The notes under the pieces: model-generated
The model's input: the letters and a program-made list of their open reading frames with translations, nothing else
Told to the model about the DNA's origin: nothing
Database searches by the model: none
NCBI GenBank assembly: GCA_013396995.1
Contig: VWZP01010364.1
Location: 1 to 64,000, forward strand
Origin: Dicaeum eximium
Lineage: Eukaryota; Chordata; Aves; Passeriformes; Dicaeidae
DNA length: 64,000 nt
Reading direction: 5' to 3'
Shown: piece after piece, positions 52,501 through 59,310 of the stretch
How the letters are laid out: the number at the start of each line of letters is the position of its first letter
Position numbering within the stretch: position 1 is the first letter of the stretch
Position numbers and translations under genes: made by a program

Positions 52501-55500
52501 TGCTGCTTTTTCCACAGTAAAACAATTAAGCACATTTTGATATCTGTTATTGACATTATGGACCTTTGCATCAGAAATCTAAGAATAAAAATACTGACGG
52601 TGGTTTTATTTTCATCCATAAGGAATAAAGGACACCTGGGTGGGTGGCTAATAAAGGATACTGGGAGGCAAACTGGTGGCTCCAGACAACACTGACTATG
52701 CAGAGCATTACTGGGAGCACATAATTCTCCTGGTTCCAGATCACTCCTCTGGATTTTCCCCAGGCAGGAGTGTGAACCTGAGTGTTGGTATACCACCTGA
52801 TAACTCACTGAGAAACTAAAGGTCTGGATACAAGAGATGTGTCTTGGTACAAGAGATGGCCCAGCTGACTGAAGCGCATTCCTGTGGAGCAAGACACTCT
52901 GTAAACCCTAGCCACAATCCCTGAACCATCCCATGACTCATGGAGGCTTTTTATTCCTTCGAGACACACACAGCAGAGGCAAAGGGCTGAGGCAAAGGGA
53001 AAAAAGCCAGGCTGTTGGCTGAAGCACTGTGGTGGATCCATGAAGATGCTGAGAACAACAGCAAGAGACTGTAAGCACCCATATGTATCCAATGGGAAAA
53101 ACCAGCAGGAAACTGCTAGAAACCCATCACACTCCAGGAAAATCAAGCATAAAAACATTAATGTAAGGAAGACACTGTTTAAAAAAGTCACACTCTTGGA
53201 AAGCTTGCATCCTGCTGTGGATTCTAAAGCTAGACAATTCAGCCAGGAATTGAATGGTGCCAACTGAAAAAAAGGCAGTAAACGTGAGGGAGAGTTTGGA
53301 GGTTTGTTCCTTGGATCCTGCTGCACACTGCAGATGCCAGATTTTCTGTTTTAAGGAGCACTTGGTGTGTTCAAATGTGTGTGATGGTTTCAAGTGAAGG
53401 ACTATAAATAATATAGACAGAAAACACTTCTGAAGGCATTATTTTAATTAAGGGGTTTCTAGTACAAGACCAGGGAAAATTTGAAACAGGCATTCTATTA
53501 ATGCTGTAAAATTTACTTCATGTGACATTTTTAATGAATAGACCAATTCTTGCCCAGATGTCCCAGCTGCATCTGCAACTGTCAGAGATTTAGTGACCTG
53601 TTAAACACCACCTTTTGCTTTCCTCAGTGCACCCACCTGGATTCAGCATCCAATCAAAAATCAGCATTTTGAAGTGAATAAACCCTTGAACTAGTGCAGA
53701 TTTTGGCATGAACTTGCAGGAAACAGCAGCCAAAGGTTTCGCAGGCAGTGAAAACCACTGAAGCCCCCAAACAGGCTGGGATGATGGATAAGGTAGAATG
53801 GACTCACAGGGAGCAACCACGAGGTGGGGAGCATCCCAAAGAGGCCAGGACAGATGGTGCTTCCCCTCATACAAATCCAAGGAAGAAAGAAAAAGGAGAT
53901 TCCCTGCTCTTGCCATCCCTTCAGCAGTGAACTGCCCACAGGGGAAGCAGCAGGAGCTGACAAGGGCTGTGGCCTGACAGAGGCCAGAGCCATGGACTGG
54001 AGGTTTAACTAAAACAAGGAGTTTTTTCCTCCCAAGCAGTGTCCAGCCGTCCCGCCAAGGCTACTCTGGGCCTGCACCAAGCTCCATGCAGCCTGAAGTG
54101 GATCCCTGGAACAGAGTCAGCTCCTCAGAGGCCTGGAAAATATTCCCTGTGCTCTGCCTGTGCCACGCAGGGCTCAGGATTTGGCCAAGGCATAGGCTGC
54201 AGTCAACAGACCCGGTCCAGATCCACCAAAGGACTGAAATCCTCCTTGGAGGCTCCAGACACTCGGTTCAACACGCGATAAATCAGACCCGCCGCGAGCC
54301 CGGGGTCGAGGCAGCGGCGCACGGCGCACACGGGCGGCAGCCCTGGGGACACCATTTTAGGCAATGTGTGAGCACCAGCCACTTCAGAGGCTGGGCTGGC
54401 ACCGTGCATGGAGCAGGCACTTGGGCAAGGGGGTGATGGAAGAGCTCGTGGGGAAAAATGCCTTCAGATGTCAGGTTGTGGGATGATGGGCGAGGAAGTT
54501 TGAGCACAGAGCACACATAGGATGGAGGCAGGTCTGGGGGGCTGTGAACATCTCCATATCAATGATCAAGGTGGTTGCCAATGTGCCAGCAAGTGGGGCA
54601 AACTCTGGAGCACCTTGAGTCTCCCGTACTCTGCCCTTGAGCCCGTCTGGAAGGACCCAGGCTTCAGCATGGTGGCAAGGGGACAGGGAATCTCGGCCCC
54701 CCAGGCTCTGGCAGACAGCAGCAGTCACCTTTCCTCAGCTGAAGCTGGAGATGGGATAACAAAATGACACTTTCAAGAACAAATGCTGTTTGCTTTAGGA
54801 GAACATTAAGCAGATTAGGTATTACAGTTGCTTAATTCATCTCTGGCTGGAAACCATAAAAGGTTATTGCTGCAGAGAGCAGCCTCCTCAGAGGAATTCC
54901 CAGGGCAGAGCTGGAGAGGAAGCATCGCTCGCTGGGCTGGGATGGTTCCTGCACTTTGCCAGAGCTTCCCACGGGTGAAACATGACAACTCTGGGCTGCT
55001 GTGTGGGCAAGAAGGAAGCAGTGACAGGCATCCACGGCATGTGACAGTCTGGGATGGTCCCAGGGGGTTTGATGCTGTGGGGACAGCAGGATCAACTGGC
55101 TGAGCTGCTCTGGCCCAAGGAAGAAGGCTTCATGCTGTCCTAACTGTGCCCAAGGCCACTGGGATCCCAACAGAGATTTTCATAATTCCAATTCAGACTC
55201 CAGTCAAACCCTCCCTCCTGTAGCTGCCTGTGCTGATTTCCCTTGGACAGGCTGGTCACTGGAGCGGCACCCACAAGTGTCACAGCAGGTGACAGCACCA
55301 GAGCAGCCAGCACTGGAATAAGCCCTGCCAGCAGTGTCCCATCCTCACCTGCCTGTCCCTTGGCCTGGTGCAGGATGCTGCACATCCCCGAGTGACCCTG
55401 GAGCCAGGCTGGCGCTGGGGGGGGACACGTCAGAGGAAAATATGGATGTGAGCTCTGGCCACACCAGTCACATCCTCCAACATCAAACACTGTCTGCATT

Positions 55501-57326
55501 CCCACTGGGGAAAGACCACACCAAACGTGGCAGGACAAAGGCACTGGGCAGTTCTGCTCCATGAAACAATCCCAGGAGGAAGGAAAGACGAGAACGTCTG
55601 GGCATTTCCCAGCAGTCAGGGATAGAGACTGTTGGGAAACCATGGAGAGCGTCACAGACATGAAATAAAAATTATTCCATCTTCCCCTGGCCCACCCCTG
55701 CCCTCCTGGCCCTGCACCAGCTGTCCTTCACATATCCTGTTGCAGGGTGTCCAGGGCTATAGGGAAAAACCTCTGGAAAACAAGTGCTGAACTCCCCGTG
55801 CCAAGACCGGCTGAAGTGCAGTCCTGGCCTGCCGTGGGCCCCTCGTGGCCAGGCCTGGCAGCGGTGGGGATTTGCTCTGGGCAGGAGCAGGGGAAGATAA
55901 GCTGTCCCACACCGTAACACACTGTACAGAGCTCTGCCTTATCACCACGCTGGGGCCGGGCTCTTGGGCACAGAGGGCAGAGGAGCAGGGAGCCAGGACT
56001 GTTCTCTGCTGTCTCTCAGCTGAAGGGTCTCAGCAGGGCTGAGGGGGGTCTGCAGCCCCTCTGATTCCCTCCAAGTCACTGTGCAGGTTCCTGCAGTGGC
56101 TCTGAGGGAAGGGCCCACATGGACCAGCGAGTGCCACACTACAGAACTTCAGTGTGAGAGAGGGTCTGAGTGAGACCCCCGAGTATTTTGTGCCCAAGCA
56201 CAACCTCAACAGGACAAACTACTCTGCAAGCACCTGCTGAACAGAGCTGGCTGTACCCAGGCCCTCTGCAAAGCACTCAGTGCTTGGGAACACTCTGAGG
56301 CTGCTTCATTTGTTAGCAAAATCAGCCCACCCGAGCCTTCCCAGTCAGCCCAGAACCTCCCCAGCAGGCGTGGCACTGGGGATGCTGGAGTGGGGTGTCC
56401 AGCTGGGGCTTGGGGGAGCTCCTTGGGGCTCACCACACGTCGGAGCCTGCAGGACCCCCTGTGTTCCTGCTCTGAATTAACCTTCCCTCAACTGTTCCAT
56501 TTGGATCTTGGTCTCCTGCACATCCACACCAGAAGAGAACTGGGAGTGGGTGGGGAATAATGAAGGAGAAAGAGGAGCAGGAGCTCTGATGCTGCAGGTA
56601 AAGATACCCAAAAGCTTCAGCCTGAAGGCAGTGTTTGCTCACAAGGACACAGTGTCTGGCTCCTCCAGCGCTGCAAGTGTCCTGCTTCCTGGGGCTCTCA
56701 CTTCCCTCTTTCCAAGTCACGGCACTGCATGCAGAAATGAGGCCAGTTCACACCACTTGCTGCCATTTCCCACCCCTGCTGCTGGACACAGTGAAGCCCG
56801 GCCAGGGCCACCCAAACTGCCAGGGCTCTGGACACGGGGGCTCTGCTCATCAGCCCTCACTGAAAGACTGAAGGAGTCTTTCCCCCCACATCTGCTCAAA
56901 CACCAAACTCTGGCCAGGCAGCATGCAGTGACAGCTGTCTGCAGGCACAGACACCTCCAGCTCACTGCCAGCCACGAAACAAACTTATTACAAAACCAAA
57001 AGGCTGATATTTAACCCATTACCCAGCTCCTGGAAGCAATTATGTGTCTTGAAAAGAAGATTAAATGGAAGGAAAAGTGTTAACCACCACTTAGGGCAGT
57101 GTGCCCTGCAGGGAGGAGCAGGGGGCACCTCAAAATGAGCTCTGCCGGGACCCCTGGGGTTCTTTGGTACCTGCTCAGTCCAGGACAAGCTGTCCCTGCC
57201 ACAGCCCAGCTCCCGCCACACGCTCAGCCCCTGTCCCCACAGGCCATTACCTCGCTTAAAGGACCATCTCTTCTTCCAGCGCTTGGAAAACGATGGCCAG
57301 GAGTGGTTGAGCAGCGAGTCTGACAT
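13342..57326 (-). CDS. ARHGEF18: ARHGEF18 (p114RhoGEF), whole gene span, long C1-containing form
   Basis: Dbl-family guanine nucleotide exchange factor for RhoA (and, by reports, Rac1) that controls actomyosin at epithelial junctions and cell polarity. Exons on the minus strand join with compatible splice phases into a model of 4404 nt (1467 residues). Approximate order: RRHSW segment (Ser225), RRLSS segment, KE-rich helix, C1 zinc finger (444-490), DH domain (555-755, with QRITKYPVLVERII), PH domain (780-897), coiled coil (1110-1265), C-terminus KEDVIFF. The DH-PH, coiled coil and C-terminus match ARHGEF18 rather than ARHGEF2, ARHGEF28 or AKAP13. A shorter form starts at 29384 (about 1115 residues). 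N-terminally extended human forms (LOCGEF) have been reported, as I recall. Uncertain points: the exon near 47.7 kb and the join from 32041 to 28004. Confidence 0.9.
13595..13717 (-). CDS. ARHGEF18: ARHGEF18 exon, C-terminal tail
   Basis: Acceptor TTTTCTTCAG, donor CAG|GTATGC, 123 nt with phase 1 at both ends. It encodes SVDQKQLLPPRLVG..GRRSASPSLP, aligning with the DLKQQLLLNKLMG..RRSLSP stretch of mammalian ARHGEF18. RRSAS is a basophilic kinase-type site. Confidence 0.85.
13718..15382 (-). other. ARHGEF18: ARHGEF18 intron (1.7 kb)
   Basis: No recognisable exon or repeat is seen apart from a T-rich stretch near 15066-15095. Confidence 0.6.
15383..15707 (-). CDS. ARHGEF18: ARHGEF18 exon after the coiled coil
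   Basis: Acceptor CCTCTTGCAG, donor CAG|GTATGT, phase 0 to 1. It encodes SQMISHSISFNGEG..VPIHLLSATNQIQKPAAVQQ..TKLATFTKG. The LLSATNQ..AAVQQQIPTKLA block is strongly conserved in ARHGEF18. Confidence 0.92.
16408..16875 (-). CDS. ARHGEF18: ARHGEF18 coiled-coil exon
   Basis: A 468-nt exon in phase 0 (acceptor CCCCTCCAG, donor CAG|GTGAGG). It encodes 156 residues rich in E, R, Q and L with heptad character, from AVISQQDSYIEVQR through QREAYQHDLERLREAQRAVE to LKKLKKQNTVSG. This is the coiled coil thought to mediate self-association and partner binding. Confidence 0.95.
17430..17477 (-). CDS. ARHGEF18: ARHGEF18 48-nt exon
   Basis: Sixteen codons, LVQRIQTLLQLLFSLQ, in phase 0 between CTTCAG and GTAAAC. 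It leads into the coiled coil, as in mammalian ARHGEF18. Confidence 0.9.
17981..18037 (-). CDS. ARHGEF18: ARHGEF18 57-nt exon
   Basis: Nineteen codons, SDGTRLDDSSGFQPTVESQ, phase 0, acceptor CTTGCAG and donor CAG|GTATGT. Confidence 0.85.
18439..18554 (-). CDS. ARHGEF18: ARHGEF18 exon, Ser-rich linker
   Basis: Acceptor CTCTTTCAG, donor ACT|GTATGT, phase 1 to 0. It encodes (S)GRKSSGGDQRQWDWRSPAL..SSDAEEGSQT, corresponding to the poorly conserved PRPRDWRGPP..SSEESP linker of the mammalian protein. Confidence 0.85.
19569..19700 (-). CDS. ARHGEF18: ARHGEF18 exon after PH
   Basis: Acceptor CTTCCCCAG, donor AAA|GTAAGA, 132 nt, phase 1 at both ends. It encodes ENLQDFIFTHFGSASCQPED then LPRRAETFGGYDSS; PPRRAETFAGYD is the mammalian counterpart. 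Confidence 0.9.
20339..20527 (-). CDS. ARHGEF18: ARHGEF18 exon, post-PH helix
   Basis: Acceptor TCCTTCAG, donor AAG|GTGAAT, phase 1 at both ends. It encodes RLSMKDDLIVQSLAEKQQIY then SENLQGEAILKSAVTE, closely matching ARHGEF18. Confidence 0.93.
20837..20928 (-). CDS. ARHGEF18: ARHGEF18 92-nt exon
   Basis: Encodes CPYEEGGTFNEPEAERRQAE then ARAAKLKDFQ, phase 2 to 1. The acceptor sits inside the perfect palindrome GGACAGCTGTCC. Confidence 0.9.
21285..21463 (-). CDS. ARHGEF18: ARHGEF18 exon, C-terminal half of PH domain
   Basis: Encodes [20 protein letters not shown] through MYEIHTSSKEERNSWMTHIR to RRAVES, phase 0 to 2. The NSWMTHI tryptophan belongs to the C-terminal alpha helix that caps every PH domain. 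Confidence 0.95.
21464..23036 (-). other. ARHGEF18: ARHGEF18 intron within PH coding region
   Basis: No coding exon or recognisable repeat seen. Confidence 0.5.
23037..23113 (-). CDS. ARHGEF18: ARHGEF18 exon, PH domain core
   Basis: 77 nt, phase 1 to 0, encoding (D)ILAVLLTDVLLLLQEKDQKY then VFASV, nearly invariant in this RhoGEF subfamily. Donor GTG|GTAGGT. Confidence 0.95.
23921..24169 (-). CDS. ARHGEF18: ARHGEF18 exon, end of DH and start of PH
   Basis: Acceptor TTTTCCCTTAG, donor AAG|GTACAG, 249 nt, phase 1. It encodes (A)GTRDYEELTQALGLIKD through the last DH helix (ECEKGQRLKEI) and the first PH strands (RRLLLDGMLYWKAASGRLK). Confidence 0.95.
24385..24800 (+). mobile_element. CR1 LINE 3' fragment, antisense to ARHGEF18
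   Basis: It begins in the CR1 block GAGGAGAGGCTGGGAGAATT with GTTCAGCCTGGAGAAGAG and continues through GATATTAGGAAGAAACT and TGCCCAGAGCAG. It ends in CCATTCTGTGATTCT, the CR1 3' tail. It is 5'-truncated, lies in the intron between exons at 24169 and 24957, and contains the only ambiguous base of the window (N at 24643). Confidence 0.9.
24957..25074 (-). CDS. ARHGEF18: ARHGEF18 exon, DH conserved region 3
   Basis: Encodes KIGNCSIVRRLGVQECILLV then TQRITKYPVLVERIIQNTE, phase 0 to 1. RITKYP is the most conserved DH signature and contributes to the Rho-binding surface. Confidence 0.95.
25075..26313 (-). other. ARHGEF18: ARHGEF18 intron (1.2 kb)
   Basis: No exon, RNA gene or repeat recognised. 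Confidence 0.5.
26314..26439 (-). CDS. ARHGEF18: ARHGEF18 DH exon
   Basis: 126 nt, phase 0, encoding FSGENGERMKEKYGVFCCGH then NEAVSHYKDLLQSNKKFQNL and IK. Almost identical to mammalian ARHGEF18. Confidence 0.95.
27155..27405 (-). CDS. ARHGEF18: ARHGEF18 DH exon, conserved region 1
   Basis: Acceptor CCTTGCCCAG, donor CAG|GTGTGA, 251 nt, phase 1 to 0. It encodes (E)LMQTEMHHVRTLKIMLKVYS through NKLFPCVDELLEMHGQFL to GDLLVKQ. The E..H.RTL motif is DH conserved region 1, where the catalytic glutamate contacts Rho. Confidence 0.95.
27864..28004 (-). CDS. ARHGEF18: ARHGEF18 exon just before DH; first exon common to both forms
   Basis: 141 nt, phase 1 at both ends: (D)AYSVSLRSEIETDAHEFEAE then SWSVAVEQPYAKRQRK and DVIKRQDVIY. 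The FEAESWS..VAV block precedes the DH domain across ARHGEF2, AKAP13 and ARHGEF18. Its 5' phase accepts either 28159 or 32041. Confidence 0.93.
28159..28271 (-). CDS. ARHGEF18: ARHGEF18 exon 2 of the short (MGN) form
   Basis: 113 nt, phase 2 to 1: (G)LISGDMDEGDSGFIKFKQT through DDVISLAPSTADSIFLE. It matches PITGEMDEADSAFLKFKQ of mammalian ARHGEF18. Confidence 0.9.
29002..29384 (-). CDS. ARHGEF18: ARHGEF18 short-form first coding exon (MGNTNSK, predicted N-myristoylated)
   Basis: The initiator ATG at 29384 has A at -3 and G at +4. An in-frame TGA lies upstream (29404-29406) and no other ATG is between, which fixes the start. The protein begins MGNTNSKSSGR: Gly2 with Ser6 fits the N-myristoyltransferase consensus. 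It continues PELSFCGSFSRKWNENVFLD and LLTSKILSVLRPHSERGLRA, matching the mammalian protein starting MGNAHSKSG. Donor TTGG|GTGAGT, phase 2. Upstream lie a splice acceptor (29409) and a TATA-like box (29442-29449), so this exon may be spliced to the CpG-island exon at 39.5 kb or be a first exon itself. The short protein is about 1115 residues. Confidence 0.92.
29442..29449 (-). promoter_or_regulatory. ARHGEF18: TATA-like box before the MGN exon
   Basis: TATAAAAA on the minus strand (context GTAGTATAAAAACAGAG), 58-65 bases before the short-form ATG. Initiation about 30 bases downstream would leave a 5'UTR of only some 30-35 nt. No expression evidence is available. Confidence 0.35.
29450..32040 (-). 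other. Intronic sequence between alternative 5' exons
   Basis: No certain gene. One exon-like segment lies at about 31428-31545: acceptor CTCTATTGCAG, 118 nt open in one frame, donor ACAG|GTGAGT. Its peptide is not recognisable and its 5' phase does not fit the neighbouring exons. Confidence 0.4.
32041..32104 (-). CDS. ARHGEF18: ARHGEF18 long-form exon after C1 (candidate)
   Basis: Acceptor TTTCCTATAG, donor CCCCAG|GTTTGT, 64 nt. Read in the phase left by the C1 exon it gives QKDLQHRPSGSPQSSPQCIS and P, with phase 1 at the end, which joins exactly to exon 28004-27864. It is supported by splice sites and phase only; the peptide is low-complexity linker. Confidence 0.6.
33631..33698 (-). CDS. 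ARHGEF18: ARHGEF18 long-form exon, C1 zinc finger second half
   Basis: Acceptor CATTTCAG, donor CCCAAG|GTGGGC, 68 nt, phase 1 to 0. It encodes (N)CAVNVHKNCKSLLTECSSIR then PK: the last Cys-His-Cys-Cys ligands of a C1 domain, completing the exon at 45.9-46.1 kb. Confidence 0.88.
33699..39527 (-). other. Long ARHGEF18 intron, proximal part
   Basis: No exon with homology, RNA gene or clear transposon is seen. It contains A- and T-rich simple stretches, for example the A/G-rich run at 36360-36400. Confidence 0.45.
39340..39660 (-). promoter_or_regulatory. ARHGEF18: CpG-island promoter with candidate non-coding first exon of ARHGEF18 short form
   Basis: Sharp GC- and CpG-rich peak in AT-rich surroundings. 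On the minus strand a strong donor, GAGTCCG|GTAAGAGA, ends a candidate exon at 39528. About 85 bases upstream is TTTCCTTCCGGGA, an ETS-type site common at CpG-island start sites. The exon has no ATG leading into the MGN frame, so it would be 5'UTR spliced to the acceptor at 29409. Confidence 0.6.
39668..40830. repeat. Minisatellite, about 29 units with a period near 40 bp
   Basis: Imperfect units alternate a core (TTTTCCCCTCAGGGAGGGCA) with a CACGG / CACCCTTAGCCTG spacer. Cores start near 39669, 39709, 39750, 39790, 39830 and onward to 40806. At least six are perfect for CCCTCAGGG or CCCTGAGGG; most others differ by one or two bases. The array abuts the CpG-island promoter on its upstream side in the ARHGEF18 direction. 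Runs of open frame across it are by-products of the repeat. Confidence 0.9.
40831..45926 (-). other. Long ARHGEF18 intron, distal part
   Basis: Intron between the two C1 exons. No additional exon with homology is seen. A 19-base A run occurs at 45623-45641. Confidence 0.45.
45623..45641. repeat. Poly(A) tract, 19 bases
   Basis: Uninterrupted A run on the + strand. It could be the tail of an old retroposed sequence, but no source or target-site duplication is recognisable. Confidence 0.8.
45927..46101 (-). CDS. ARHGEF18: ARHGEF18 long-form exon, KE-rich helix and first half of C1 zinc finger
   Basis: Acceptor CTCCTTCCAG, donor CCGGA|GTGAGT, 175 nt, phase 0 to 1. It encodes GKNKEQLKEREKEKETKETK then ERCKDINGHQLVPGVFSSCT and SCSLCAKPLGNKSGLQCR. 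With exon 33631-33698 it gives the C1 ligands His444, Cys457, Cys460, Cys472, Cys475, His480, Cys483 and Cys490 of my model. A lysine/glutamate run followed by NGH and C1 is also the ARHGEF28/AKAP13 layout. Confidence 0.9.
46625..46730 (-). CDS. ARHGEF18: ARHGEF18 long-form exon, RRLSS segment
   Basis: 106 nt, phase 2 to 0: (E)NEDSGKSDKVEKGTKVMRRL then SSLRSRVTGSWQKDK. The KGTKV.R.LSSLR.R.TGSWQKDK block is shared with AKAP13. RRLSS is a basophilic kinase-type site. Confidence 0.9.
47067..47174 (-). CDS. ARHGEF18: ARHGEF18 long-form exon, WFEFLSNE segment
   Basis: 108 nt, phase 2 at both ends, acceptor CCCTGCCCAG, donor AATGA|GTAAGT. It encodes VKQRACARSRSEAERVQEGS then DSSQQNLTWFEFLSN. Phases fit both neighbours exactly. 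Confidence 0.85.
47460..47504 (-). CDS. ARHGEF18: ARHGEF18 long-form 45-nt exon
   Basis: Encodes LIVQKVLQELKHYH, a short predicted helix, phase 2 at both ends, donor CATGG|GTAAGT. Only this frame joins the next exon without a stop. Confidence 0.8.
47714..47771 (-). CDS. ARHGEF18: ARHGEF18 long-form small exon (uncertain)
   Basis: An intervening exon is required, because the flanking exons cannot join in phase. This segment has a good acceptor (TTTTGTGTTCCAG). With donor CACGT|GTAGGT and the weak upstream donor at 49464 it reads FEPPALERLEKDHVSPDH. With the stronger donors at 49468 and 47710 it reads in another frame, also open, with the same total length. Which is used cannot be decided from sequence. 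Confidence 0.45.
48100..49460 (-). other. ARHGEF18 intron containing an LTR
   Basis: No coding exon recognised. It holds the probable LTR at 48615-48918 and a GT-rich stretch near 49101-49135. Confidence 0.5.
48615..48918 (+). mobile_element. Probable solo LTR of an endogenous retrovirus
   Basis: About 300 bases with the promoter and terminator layout of a retroviral LTR: CCAAT boxes at 48770 and 48799, TATAAG at 48829, AATAAA at 48852 only 23 bases later, then a T-rich region and CTATACCA. A TG...CA boundary can be drawn at 48615-48918. I find no convincing target-site duplication, and no internal retroviral coding sequence flanks it. Old, intronic, and antisense to ARHGEF18. Confidence 0.55.
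49464..49678 (-). CDS. ARHGEF18: ARHGEF18 long-form exon, RRFSLDV segment
   Basis: Acceptor CCCCTGATTAG. It encodes (R)FSLDVTELGSDPEQDDVEKR through SSSQGGTVIKVEIEPLRS to ILQEV. The join gives RRRFSLDV, like RRFSLD in AKAP13. Two donors are possible, GTG|GTGAGT at 49468 (strong) and GTGA|GTGTGG at 49464 (weak). The weaker one keeps the protein-like frame in the next exon. Confidence 0.8.
51264..51763 (-). CDS. ARHGEF18: ARHGEF18 long-form large exon, RRHSW motif
   Basis: 500 nt, phase 0 to 2, acceptor GCCTTTGTAG, donor CGCAG|GTACGG. It encodes EDSSSTELDVPAADL..STEDLLSDSALH through VRSMSTSRRHSWESPLSP and VDCRR. STSRRHSWE is diagnostic of the AKAP13/ARHGEF28/ARHGEF18 N-terminal region. RRHS (Ser225) is a PKA-type consensus. 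The rest is acidic and probably disordered. Confidence 0.92.
52064..52200 (-). CDS. ARHGEF18: ARHGEF18 long-form exon 2, with a GC donor
   Basis: 137 nt, phase 1 to 0, acceptor CTGTCTTGCAG. It encodes SDCKPCLRELTDHHSPALEY then PTPKRFLPSLIAEDDSFCTS and MAEEK. The donor is GAGAAG|GCAAGT, a GC-AG intron whose remaining positions match the consensus, as usual for this rare class. Confidence 0.85.
52201..57250 (-). other. ARHGEF18 first coding intron (5 kb)
   Basis: No exon fitting the reading frame is seen. A short CpG cluster with a 50-codon minus-strand ORF (54203-54355) stands out. Confidence 0.45.
57251..57326 (-). CDS. ARHGEF18: ARHGEF18 long-form first coding exon
   Basis: The ATG at 57326 opens MSDSLLNHSWPSFSKRWKKR then WSFKR, donor GCGAG|GTAATG, phase 1. 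An in-frame TAG about 75 bases upstream with no ATG between fixes the start. The peptide is strongly basic and aromatic, unlike the acidic exons that follow. The frame joins exon 52200 as GSDCKP. Confidence 0.8.
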
Positions 57327-57419
57327 TTGGGAGCCCCGTGCAAGGTACAGCCCCGAGCAGGAGACGCCGGCACGGAGCACGGCAGAGCTCAGCGCTGTCT
57401 AAGCCAGCGCTGCAGGCTG

Positions 57420-58840
57420 CAGCCCAGGGGCTGCCAAGGGGGGAGTGGAGAAGCCAAGTGTTTTGTCAGAAGTATCAGCTGATGGAAGCTGTAGCCAGAG
57501 AGAAATTCCTGGTCCCTGGCATTCCCACCTGTGTGGCAGGTCAGTGACTTTCTACAGCTGGGCCTGGGGATTAGTGGCCTTGGAGCACACACAGCCCCTG
57601 AGTGCTGCCCAAGGCTTGCAGACAGAAACAGAAAACAAGCTGTTAACACATCACAGCCCCTCTGCCCAAGCCTCCCTGCTCCATTCATGGCTGTAGCATC
57701 ACCTTTCAGGCACTTCTCAACTGGCTAAGAGTCACCTTCACCTTTAGTGAAGGGTCAGAGTTGATACTGCAAGGCTTGGTCTTTACAAGACACTTATGAA
57801 GGCTCACTATTTACACTTTTTTCTCATTTTCAAGTGCTGTGGCAGAGCCTCTGTGAGGGACTGCAAGAGACCCTGTCCATCAGCAACATCAGCATCATCC
57901 TGCAGCTCACAGCAGTCCCAGTCCCCTGGCAAGGGCATTTTTCCAAGCCCTCCTCAGCTCTCCCACACAGGTGGGAGCAATCTCAAACTGCCCCAAGAGA
58001 CCCAGCTCCCTACCCTCCAAGCCTACTGCTCCCAGCTGGCACCAGCCCCACAGCCCAGACAGGCTCCAAACTTCGCTCCCAACCCCTCAATCAGGCTGAA
58101 GAAGCCAGGTGTTACCCCAGTGCAGCTGCTGGGATCTGGGGCCAGACCAAAACTCCTCCCTGCTGTTCAGCTGATGCCTGTGGCCTTGTTGAGCAGAGCC
58201 CAGCCAGTTTGGGAATGACCACAGGTACCTCCACAGCTTGAAGGCCAGGCTGGGCTCGTGATGCAGAAAAGCAGGTGTCAAAAAGCATTTTTCTTGCCTG
58301 CCCACAAACCCCAAAGTGTCACTTGCCCAGTACTGCCCTGTCTACATCCTCTCTGCTTCCATCTTCCTGATACCACTGGGGACCAGCCCTGGAGTAGGCA
58401 CTCCAGAGTGGAATTTTGGGGTCCTGGGCATGGACCCCTCTTGTGCACAGCCCAAACCGAGCTGTGGGCAGTGCCAGGGTGTCTGTGCAAACATTCAGCT
58501 GTGAGCACAGGAGCAGCACCCAAATGCCCAGCCAGCCCAACAGTGCTCCAGAGCCCACCATGATGACACCCGGGGGTTAAATCCTGACCTCATCTCCTCC
58601 TCTTCACTCACAGCAGAGCAAAACCCCATGTAGCTGAGCCTCCCAGCCCATGTTTTGCATTAAAGCTCGTGCAGGAGGGAGGCCGCACCAAACCCAGCAC
58701 TGGGACTTTTGGCTTCAAGACAAGCTGCTTCCTCACAAGGCCTTGAGGAAGGTGAGTGACAACCCCGCTGTTGTGGGATGGAGCTTGTGCAGACAGCCAC
58801 TTACCCTGAGGGCTGGAGGCATCTCTGTGGCGGGTTCCTC
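57420..58840. other. Upstream non-coding sequence of ARHGEF18
   Basis: No coding exon recognised. It may be a 5'UTR intron if transcription starts at the GC-rich region at 58.85-59.3 kb. Confidence 0.4.
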
Positions 58841-58849
58841 ATGCACGCT

Positions 58850-59310
58850 CAGATCGGACAGCCCTGGCTCCTTCTCCAGCTGCTGGAGCGGAGCGAGAAG
58901 CGGAGCCTCACCGGGGAAGCAGCGGCCATGAGGGCGGTTTGCTCACGGGGGCCGCTGGCTCAACCCTCTCACCGCTTCCCCTTTCCGACGGCACAAACGA
59001 ACCCACCTCTCCCGTGCCGCAGGTCCCACCACAGCGCCCCAGCGCTGCTCGCTCCCACCCTCGCGGGGCGCTGGGCTCTGGAAGGGTCCAGCAAAGCCAC
59101 CAGAGGGCTGTGGATCCCGAGGCAGCCGCTGCAGGGGCCCAGGCAGCCCTGGAGCCGCGATGGCTGCAAGGAGCAGCTCTTGAGGCAAGTGCTTCCTGTT
59201 CCCTTCGGAGAAAAACCGCGGTGTGTGCCCTGAGAGCCCCGCACGGCCGGCCCAGCCCGGGGGCTCCTCGCACCACGGCTGCTCGGCCTCCTACACAGGC
59301 TCCTCTTAAC
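58850..59310 (-). promoter_or_regulatory. GC-rich candidate promoter / first exon of the ARHGEF18 long form
   Basis: CpG-enriched segment 1.5-2 kb upstream of the first coding exon. On the minus strand TTCCCCG|GTGAGGC (exon end 58912) is a usable splice donor. The short ATG ORF just before it (MAAASP) cannot be joined in frame to the coding exon, so any such exon would be 5'UTR. A + strand promoter facing right is equally possible. Confidence 0.35.

Noticed and set aside
57327..57380. Upstream extension of the long-form start to a GTG codon
   Set aside because: Eukaryotic initiation at GTG is rare, the first ATG in frame is at 57326, and a TAG lies in frame just upstream.
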